Shown here: one piece after another, positions 5,759 through 10,252 of the stretch
Layout of the letters: each line of letters begins with the position of its first letter
Position numbering within the stretch: position 1 is the first letter of the stretch
Origin: Candidatus Gastranaerophilales bacterium
Lineage (GTDB): Bacteria; Cyanobacteriota; Vampirovibrionia; Gastranaerophilales; Gastranaerophilaceae
NCBI GenBank assembly: GCA_021205645.1
Contig: JAJPXE010000113.1
Span: forward strand, 1 to 10,252
Direction of reading: 5' to 3'
Length of the DNA stretch: 10,252 nt
Notes under the pieces: generated by a model
The model's database searches: none
The model's input: the letters and a program-made list of their open reading frames with translations, nothing else
Told to the model about the DNA's origin: nothing
Program-made: the position numbers and the translations under genes

Positions 5759-7690
5759 CTAGTACATCATATCTCCTACGCCAAAAGTGAAGTAACCGTT
5801 TTTGTTGCCATAGGATCCGCATCTTGTGAGCGGAATACCGTAATCAACCGATAGCGGTCCGACCCCCGGAATGTACAGCTTAAGCCCTATACCTGCCGTG
5901 ATTGCCTCCATCGGTCTGTCATACAGCCTGTCGGATACATACGTTCCGAATACCTTGCCGGCATCAACAAAGAACGTTAAACGCAGGTTCTGGAAAAAAT
6001 TAACCTTGAGTCTGTCCAAAAACAGAACAGGTGTTGCCAGCTCAACCGTTCCCATCGCAAACCCTTTACCCGTACCGACACCGTTAATTTTGTAACCTCT
6101 GATAGTGTAAGGTCCACCCAATCTGAACGCTGTAACCTCGGGCATTTTATCACCGTAAATTCTTCCGCCGGCTTTAGCTGTAAATGACAGAGATGATTTT
6201 CTCGCAACAGGGAAGAAGCGTTTAATCATACCGGTGAGTTTCCCGTGGGTTTTGTTAAACTCATCAAGAGCAAAAGCTTGATCAAATCTTGCGGTTGCAA
6301 GGACGCCGTTTCTCGGATTAAGTGCGGAATCCCTCGTATCGTAGTTCAGCCCCGGACTGAATGTCAGGAACAATCCCCCCTCAAGCTGTTTCGCACGCTC
6401 GGATATGTTGATACCCTTAGCATTGTACATATTAACAATCCTGTGTCTGTCACCCTCTCTTACATCAATATTTTCCACACCAACAGCAAACGTAGTAGCA
6501 AGATGCGGATTAGATTTAACTCTGTGTGATATACTTGCCTCAATACCGAGTCTGTCCTCAACAGCTAGAGGTACGTTATAACTGCCGAAATCTCTAAAGA
6601 AAATTTTACTCAATAATGACGTATCGGCATTGAGAAAATACGGCTGAAAGAAACTCAGCTCTGCTTGAAAATTCATGTGGTTCTTGACGGTGGTATCGCT
6701 CATAATAACACCCGTACCGACCAAACCGCTCAATGATACTCTCTGGTTAAGTCCGCGGAAGTTGTTATCACTTATTCCGAGCGAACCAAAAACACCCGTA
6801 CTTGAATCAAGACCGCCGCCCACCGATATTGATGCCGTTCTCTGCTCTGTTATCATAATCGTGACATCGTACTTATCAGGGTCATCTGAACATACATCTA
6901 TGCTCCGGTTAACGTCTTTAAAAGCCTGTGTTGAATAGAGCCGTACCAAATCCTCCTTAATTTGATTTTCGTTATATACCATGCCGGGTTCTGTCAGGAC
7001 ATTACGGGTTATGACGTATTCTTTGGTTTTCTGGTTTCCCGAGATAAGAATTTTGTTGATAGTACCCTCTTTCAGACCTATATTGATAGTTCCGTCAGGA
7101 TCATCATATATGGTGTCAACTCTTGCCAGAATGTAGCCTTTTGCGGCATAACACTCGTTGATTTTTTCAATAACCGCATTAACTTCCTCAATATTTTGCG
7201 GTCTGCCGATAAGCGGGGTAACAAGGGGCATTAACTCTTCCGATGAAATAACGGTGTTGCCGTCAATGGTCACATCGGTCACGGGGATGTTTTCTTCTAA
7301 TAGTATCTTCAAAGTTATTGTGCCGTCAGAGTTTTCAATGGGGATTGCTTTCATTTTTTCGGTAAAAAAACCGAGTTGATAAATATTCTTTAAATCTCTC
7401 TGCACCATATCAGCATCAAACGGGTCGCCTTTGTGCAGCTGCATCTTTGAGATGACAACAGCGGGCTTGATTACGTTTGTGCCCAGTACTTCAATATCTT
7501 TAACAATCGGAACTGTTCTTATTGAGGTATCAAAATATGTACTATCAATGTTCTTTTCCTCATCGGAAACAGGCACTTCAAAATCACTCTGTTGACCGTT
7601 TATAAGTGTATCGGCACTTACAGGCACAGCCAATGTAAAAAATGCAAAAAGCAATATTAAACTTTTTCTTAATATATCAACTGAGTTCAA
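5759..7690 (-). CDS. bamA: BamA/Omp85 outer-membrane protein assembly factor
   Basis: BamA inserts beta-barrel proteins into the outer membrane. The 643-residue product has a signal peptide (basic RK at 8-9, hydrophobic core 10-22, cleavage near VSA/DT at 26-27). A short linker and three POTRA domains follow, at about 60-133, 134-208 and 209-284, then a 16-strand barrel (about 285-643). The RGY motif of barrel loop 6 is at 531-533 in GPYTIRGYKING. Three POTRAs match cyanobacterial-type Omp85 rather than the five of proteobacterial BamA. The C-terminus is ...GVGDMMY, lacking the terminal Phe common in Proteobacteria. The start is TTG: the frame has stops just upstream and no ATG or GTG, and the signal peptide begins here. 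A purine-rich GGGGAAGAGAG lies 3-14 nt upstream. It is first in the bamA, ompH, FlhA_C-like cluster. Some Omp85 paralogues (TamA, chloroplast Toc75 type) look similar; the adjacent ompH favours BamA. Confidence 0.95.
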   Translation of the reverse strand: MNSVDILRKSLILLFAFFTLAVPVSADTLINGQQSDFEVPVSDEEKNIDSTYFDTSIRTVPIVKDIEVLGTNVIKPAVVISKMQLHKGDPFDADMVQRDLKNIYQLGFFTEKMKAIPIENSDGTITLKILLEENIPVTDVTIDGNTVISSEELMPLVTPLIGRPQNIEEVNAVIEKINECYAAKGYILARVDTIYDDPDGTINIGLKEGTINKILISGNQKTKEYVITRNVLTEPGMVYNENQIKEDLVRLYSTQAFKDVNRSIDVCSDDPDKYDVTIMITEQRTASISVGGGLDSSTGVFGSLGISDNNFRGLNQRVSLSGLVGTGVIMSDTTVKNHMNFQAELSFFQPYFLNADTSLLSKIFFRDFGSYNVPLAVEDRLGIEASISHRVKSNPHLATTFAVGVENIDVREGDRHRIVNMYNAKGINISERAKQLEGGLFLTFSPGLNYDTRDSALNPRNGVLATARFDQAFALDEFNKTHGKLTGMIKRFFPVARKSSLSFTAKAGGRIYGDKMPEVTAFRLGGPYTIRGYKINGVGTGKGFAMGTVELATPVLFLDRLKVNFFQNLRLTFFVDAGKVFGTYVSDRLYDRPMEAITAGIGLKLYIPGVGPLSVDYGIPLTRCGSYGNKNGYFTFGVGDMMY

Positions 7691-7839
7691 CGACTCTCTT
7701 CCCCAATACTATTATTAATACAAGTTTAACATAATCATGTTCACAGGGCAAAATATTAACTCATTTATATAGATGATTTTTGCCGGAGAAATATTTCTGT
7801 CGATTGTAAAGAAATTGTAACAAATAACCTCGCAGCGCA
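7691..7839 (-). promoter_or_regulatory. bamA upstream region with tandem ATTGTAA motif
   Basis: This non-repeat part of the 554-bp gap should hold the bamA promoter. ATTGTAA occurs twice in direct orientation on the plus strand, at 7803-7809 and 7814-7820, exactly 11 bp apart, about one helical turn. The second copy is part of TTGTAACAA (7815-7823), the complement of TTGTTACAA at 2138-2146. A weak promoter guess on the minus strand is TTGCCC, 17 bp, TAAACT, around 7725-7755; I see no strong consensus boxes. Confidence 0.35.
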
Positions 7840-7918
7840 GGGGTAAATGGGGTAAATATGCTGTATTCTAAAATCCGTACGGTCATCACCTCACCCGAAA
7901 ATCTTACTTTCAGCATAG

Positions 7919-7955
7919 CGGCAGCGGGTGTCAGCAGAGCTTACACCCGCTGCCG
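7919..7955. repeat. 13-bp perfect hairpin in repeat B
   Basis: CGGCAGCGGGTGT (7919-7931) pairs exactly with ACACCCGCTGCCG (7943-7955) around an 11-nt loop. The right arm begins the module that copy A has at 122-133. Confidence 0.8.
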
Positions 7956-7971
7956 AGCCTCAAGTTGATTT

Positions 7972-7999
7972 TTTGCCCTCTCCGTTAGGAGAGGGCAAA
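7972..7999. repeat. 12-bp perfect hairpin with GTTA loop in repeat B
   Basis: TTTGCCCTCTCC (7972-7983) and GGAGAGGGCAAA (7988-7999) are perfect complements around a 4-nt loop. On the plus strand the T-run comes before the stem, and on the minus strand an A-run follows it. Neither orientation gives the stem-then-U-run order of an intrinsic terminator. Confidence 0.85.
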
Positions 8000-8030
8000 C
8001 AGGGGATATAACCTCAAGCGAAAAATTCCC

Positions 8031-8046
8031 ATCCCCTAACGGGGAT
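8031..8046. repeat. Short hairpin ATCCCC-TAAC-GGGGAT
   Basis: A 6-bp perfect stem with a 4-nt loop (8037-8040). The loop TAAC is the reverse complement of the GTTA loop of the 7972-7999 hairpin, hinting at related hairpin modules in opposite orientation. Confidence 0.6.
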
Positions 8047-8089
8047 AGAGCGGAGCCGACAGTGCCAACTGCTTTGCGAGCAACAGCGG

Positions 8090-8108
8090 GTGTGCCGTTC
8101 CGGCACAC
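8090..8108. repeat. 8-bp perfect hairpin in repeat B
   Basis: GTGTGCCG (8090-8097) pairs with CGGCACAC (8101-8108) around a 3-nt loop, within the GC-rich repeat. Confidence 0.7.
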
Positions 8109-8118
8109 GATCTGCCGA

Positions 8119-8171
8119 GCGGAGCGGGTGGGAACTAGTTTTTACTGCCGCTCCCGCAGCACCCGCTCCGC
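8119..8171. repeat. Outer 12-bp inverted repeat GCGGAGCGGGTG / CACCCGCTCCGC
   Basis: The arms at 8119-8130 and 8160-8171 are exact complements enclosing 29 nt. The same arms, in reversed order, enclose the hairpin in copy A (111-120 and 188-197), so this inverted pair is a conserved part of the element family. Confidence 0.75.
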
Positions 8172-8244
8172 GGGGGGTAAATGTATTGTGTATTAACATT
8201 TGTACGGTCATCACCTCACCCGAATTTCTATGTTCGCGAACTCG

Positions 8245-9324
8245 CTATTCAACGATTGCACCATTATTAATCTTATATATCTTTGCATTTCTTAAAAAAT
8301 CTTCCTCAAATAACATGGTATCTACGGAAGTTATGATGGTTTGCGTGTCTTTGGATATAGATTTGAGCAGGTAATTTTGTCTTAAATCGTCAAGCTCGGC
8401 AAGAACATCATCGAGCAGCAAAATCGGGCTGTAACCGTTTTTTTCAATAATAAGCCCTATTTCCGCAAGTTTGAGTGCAAGAACAATTGTTCTCTGCTGA
8501 CCCTGCGAAGCGAATTTTGTTGAGTCCTTACCATCCAGATAAAAATAAATATCATCCCTGTGTGGTCCTACACAGGATTGATGTCTTGCTATCTCCTCCG
8601 ATTTCCTTAACTCTAGCTCCTCTTTTAAATTCCCCGCTATATCAATTATGTCAGAATACGGAAAACTGTACTCCAACGAAAACTCCTCGTTTGCTGAAAT
8701 TCCCGAGTATTTATACACGGCATGCTTTTTTAACTCCGATAAGAACTTTTGCCGCACAAATATTATGTTTGCTCCGCATACTGCAAGCTGCTCATTATAA
8801 ACATCAAGCAATGTCATATTTATACCGGTTTCTTTCAAAAGGTTATTTTTTTGTATCCTGATTTTATTGTATTTAGCCAGTCTGTCATCGTGTGCGGGAT
8901 AAATCTGCGAAATCGCATTGTCAAGCCAGTCACGCCTGTCCTGAGGCGATCCGCGTAACAATAATAAATCCTGCGTCGAAAATAAAACAGTGTTCATTGC
9001 GGTTTTGTAGTTCTTCGGGGTGGTCTTAAGCCCGTTAAGTTTTAGGATTTTCTTATTCAAACTATATTCAACAGAAAGCTCAACAGCCGTGTCTGATTTA
9101 TTTATACTACAATCAAGTGCAAAATTTTCCGTGCCGAATTTTACAAAATCTTTTATATTAGAAGTCCTCGGTGACTTTAAAGACGATAAAAAATATACCC
9201 CCTCTAAAATGTTGGTCTTACCCTGAGCGTTTTTACCCGTTATTATAACCTTGTCATAATCTAAATCAAGTAATAAATCACAACAGTTTCTAAAATTCGT
9301 CAAATGTAAACCCGTTAGTTTCAT
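8245..9324 (-). CDS. recF: RecF, DNA replication/repair SMC-like ATPase
   Basis: RecF binds gapped DNA with RecR and RecO and helps load RecA at stalled or gapped replication sites. The 359 residues are the normal length. The N-terminus shows LHLTNFRN and the Walker A motif GKNAQGKT (30-37). The middle has the RecF motif RRDWLDNAI (130-138), and GPHRDD lies at 253-258. The ABC signature is SQGQQRT (273-279) and Walker B is ILLLDDVLAELD (301-312), followed by the D-loop region. All catalytic motifs are intact. The ATG at 9324 starts the typical MKLTGLHLTNFRN and has no Shine-Dalgarno sequence, but a good promoter lies directly upstream. The TAG stop (8245-8247) sits inside a CGCTAT motif shared with the repeat copies, so the element directly abuts or slightly enters the gene. 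It is not next to dnaA, dnaN or gyrB here. Confidence 0.97.
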   Translation of the reverse strand: MKLTGLHLTNFRNCCDLLLDLDYDKVIITGKNAQGKTNILEGVYFLSSLKSPRTSNIKDFVKFGTENFALDCSINKSDTAVELSVEYSLNKKILKLNGLKTTPKNYKTAMNTVLFSTQDLLLLRGSPQDRRDWLDNAISQIYPAHDDRLAKYNKIRIQKNNLLKETGINMTLLDVYNEQLAVCGANIIFVRQKFLSELKKHAVYKYSGISANEEFSLEYSFPYSDIIDIAGNLKEELELRKSEEIARHQSCVGPHRDDIYFYLDGKDSTKFASQGQQRTIVLALKLAEIGLIIEKNGYSPILLLDDVLAELDDLRQNYLLKSISKDTQTIITSVDTMLFEEDFLRNAKIYKINNGAIVE

Positions 9325-9336
9325 AATAAAAATATT

Positions 9337-9367
9337 ATAATAAAAGCATCTGCATGAAAAATGTCAA
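9337..9367 (-). promoter_or_regulatory. recF promoter, TTGACA / TATTAT, near-leaderless
   Basis: On the minus strand a perfect -35 TTGACA (9367-9362) is followed after 19 bp by TATTAT (9342-9337); an overlapping TATAAT lies at 9339-9334. Transcription would start about 7 nt further on, near 9330 or 9327, only 3-6 nt before the ATG at 9324. With no Shine-Dalgarno site, this predicts a leaderless or nearly leaderless mRNA. It also gives recF its own promoter in the 78-bp gap after the sigma factor gene. Confidence 0.6.
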
Positions 9368-9402
9368 TTTTCGGCAGCTCAAAGTCTCCAACTGCTCAAA
9401 AA

Positions 9403-10227
9403 TCATATTATACTCTTTTTTAATCTTGCGGAACGATTTTCGCTCAAAAGGTTCTTCAGTTTCATGATAGCTTGAGCATGGATTTGACAAACACGCGATT
9501 CCGATATGTTAACAGTTTCACCGATTTCTTTAAATGTCATGTTCTCATGATAGTAGAGAACCATAATCATTCTTTCTCTTTCAGGCAGTCTTTTCAATGC
9601 TTCTTCCAATTGGAGCTTAACATTTTTGTTTTCGTATTCTTCGTGAGGTGTCTTGTGCGAGGAATCCTTAATTGTGTCAATAACTTCCATACTGTCATCT
9701 CCGGTTCCCTTTTTATCATAAATAGAAGTAATCGTCGTATCATCGGCAAGTATCCTGTCGACTTTTTCCGGTTCTATTCCGAGCAGCTCTGCAACTTCAG
9801 AACTTGTGGCTGGACGTCCGAACTGTTTTTTTAATTGTTCCTGAGCCTCTTTTACATCACGGATTTTACGCCGTACACTCCTTGGCAAAAAGTCCTGTGT
9901 ACGGATTTTGTCTATAATATTACCTCTTATTCTGACAAGTGCGTAAGTTTCAAATCTGGCACCGCTTCGGGGGGTGTATTTTTCAACGGCATCTATCAAT
10001 CCCTCTATACCGTAACTTGATATGTCTTCAAATGTGAACGTAGGCGGAAGTGCAACTTTGACACGACCGACAACATATCTTGTAAGATAAATATACTGAA
10101 CGATGAGGATATCTCTTAATTTTTTATTGCTGTGGTCTTTAAGATATTCCTCCCAGACTTTTACAATTTCATCATCAGAAAGCCGTTTTATATTATTATA
10201 ACTGCTAAAATTGTTCTCGTTCTCCAT
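9403..10227 (-). CDS. FliA/SigD/WhiG-family RNA polymerase sigma factor (sigma-28 type)
   Basis: This group 3 sigma factor directs RNA polymerase to flagellar/chemotaxis-class promoters in motile bacteria, or to developmental and envelope genes in others. From the ATG at 10227 it has 274 residues. Sigma region 2 (about 17-115) contains the family hallmarks EDISSYGIEGLIDAVEKY, RFETYALVRIRGNIID and DFLPRSVRRK. Region 3 (about 120-165) includes GRPATSSEVAELLGI. Region 4 (about 205-260) carries the helix-turn-helix TFKEIGETVNISESRVCQIH. There is no sigma 1.1 region. Start: a TTG at 10239 would add four residues, and the frame has no stop before the window edge 13 nt further on, so a longer N-terminus is not excluded. 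The SD is unclear. It reads toward recF with 78 bp between. No flagellar structural genes are in view, so the regulon cannot be read from context. Confidence 0.92.
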   Translation of the reverse strand: MENENNFSSYNNIKRLSDDEIVKVWEEYLKDHSNKKLRDILIVQYIYLTRYVVGRVKVALPPTFTFEDISSYGIEGLIDAVEKYTPRSGARFETYALVRIRGNIIDKIRTQDFLPRSVRRKIRDVKEAQEQLKKQFGRPATSSEVAELLGIEPEKVDRILADDTTITSIYDKKGTGDDSMEVIDTIKDSSHKTPHEEYENKNVKLQLEEALKRLPERERMIMVLYYHENMTFKEIGETVNISESRVCQIHAQAIMKLKNLLSENRSARLKKSII

Positions 10228-10252
10228 CCCGATGCCCAAAAGTGTATTACAT

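Larger units (their letters stand above)
7840..8251. repeat. GC-rich composite intergenic repeat, copies B and C
   Basis: Most of the bamA-recF gap is repeat. It opens with GGGGTAAAT twice in tandem (7840-7848, 7849-7857); a third copy lies at 8174-8182. A 23-bp sequence containing GGTCATCACCTCACCCGAA is perfectly duplicated at 7877-7899 and 8202-8224, in direct orientation and 325 bp apart. Modules shared with 1-213 are CACCCGCTGCCG (7944-7955), the GCCCTCTCC hairpin after the same 19-nt gap, GACAGTGCCAACTGCTTTGCG (8058-8078) and GAGCGGAGCGGG (8117-8128). Their order differs from copy A. The right edge runs into the recF stop codon. Short open frames here are a by-product of GC richness and have no protein-like features. 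Confidence 0.8.

Noticed and set aside
5721..5822. Longer OmpH start at 5822 overlapping the end of bamA
   Set aside because: The extra 34 residues precede an evident signal peptide and lack an SD; the ATG at 5720 has a strong AGGAGGG site.
7877..8224. Prophage or integron attachment sites (attL/attR) or an IS with a transposase
   Set aside because: Only 325 bp separate the direct repeats and no integrase or transposase is encoded. A non-autonomous element is more likely.
7840..8251. CRISPR array or tandem repeat array
   Set aside because: The repeats are not evenly spaced short units with unique spacers; they are shuffled modules and inverted pairs, and no cas genes are present.
8014..8374. 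Frames at 8014-8214 (minus) and 8090-8374 (plus)
   Set aside because: Both translate the hairpin-rich repeat into low-complexity Arg/Ala/Pro sequence and the second is antisense to recF. They are by-products of GC richness.
9361..9402. Terminator hairpin after the sigma factor gene
   Set aside because: Only a weak GCAG/CTGC pairing is visible with no U-run; the stretch is better explained as the recF promoter region.

Overview
The window most likely comes from an AT-rich, diderm (outer-membrane) bacterium. My best guess is a non-photosynthetic relative of the Cyanobacteria (Melainabacteria/Vampirovibrionia, for example Gastranaerophilales). This is inferred from an Omp85/BamA with three POTRA domains followed directly by an OmpH/Skp-like periplasmic chaperone, a FliA-type sigma factor, and the mixture of Shine-Dalgarno (SD) and SD-less starts. 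No rRNA, tRNA, transposase or CRISPR array was recognised.

Layout: (1) 1-213 is a GC-rich, hairpin-forming repeat downstream of lepA. (2) 214-2031 (minus) is lepA, elongation factor 4, full length. (3) 2032-2320 is a divergent intergenic region with promoter-like boxes, two dyads and a possible 17-codon leader ORF. (4) 2321-3769 (plus) is an unrecognised 482-residue, Asn/Ser/Ala-rich protein with a duplicated module, an EF-hand-like loop and a C-terminal LysM-like domain, but no Sec signal peptide. (5) 3766-7690 (minus) is a three-gene cluster in the order bamA, ompH, then a 487-residue protein. That last protein carries a complete-looking FlhA/SctV (FHIPEP) cytoplasmic domain with no membrane domain, behind a DUF4177-like N-terminus. 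(6) 7691-8244 is a 554-bp gene-free stretch, about two thirds of it a second composite copy of the GC-rich repeat family. (7) 8245-9324 (minus) is recF. (8) 9403-10227 (minus) is a FliA/SigD-type sigma factor near the right edge.

How the genes fit together: bamA and ompH form the familiar outer-membrane protein assembly pair. The third gene looks like a free-standing version of the flagellar/type III export docking platform, attached to an envelope-biogenesis operon. A flagellar-class sigma factor lies about 5 kb away. The convergent gene, whose stop codon overlaps that of the FlhA-like gene, encodes a protein that looks surface or wall associated yet lacks a Sec signal. This makes a testable but unproven candidate set for an unusual export or sorting activity. 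lepA and recF are housekeeping genes.

The soluble FlhA_C protein is the strongest candidate for something not previously described. The modular intergenic repeat is the second.
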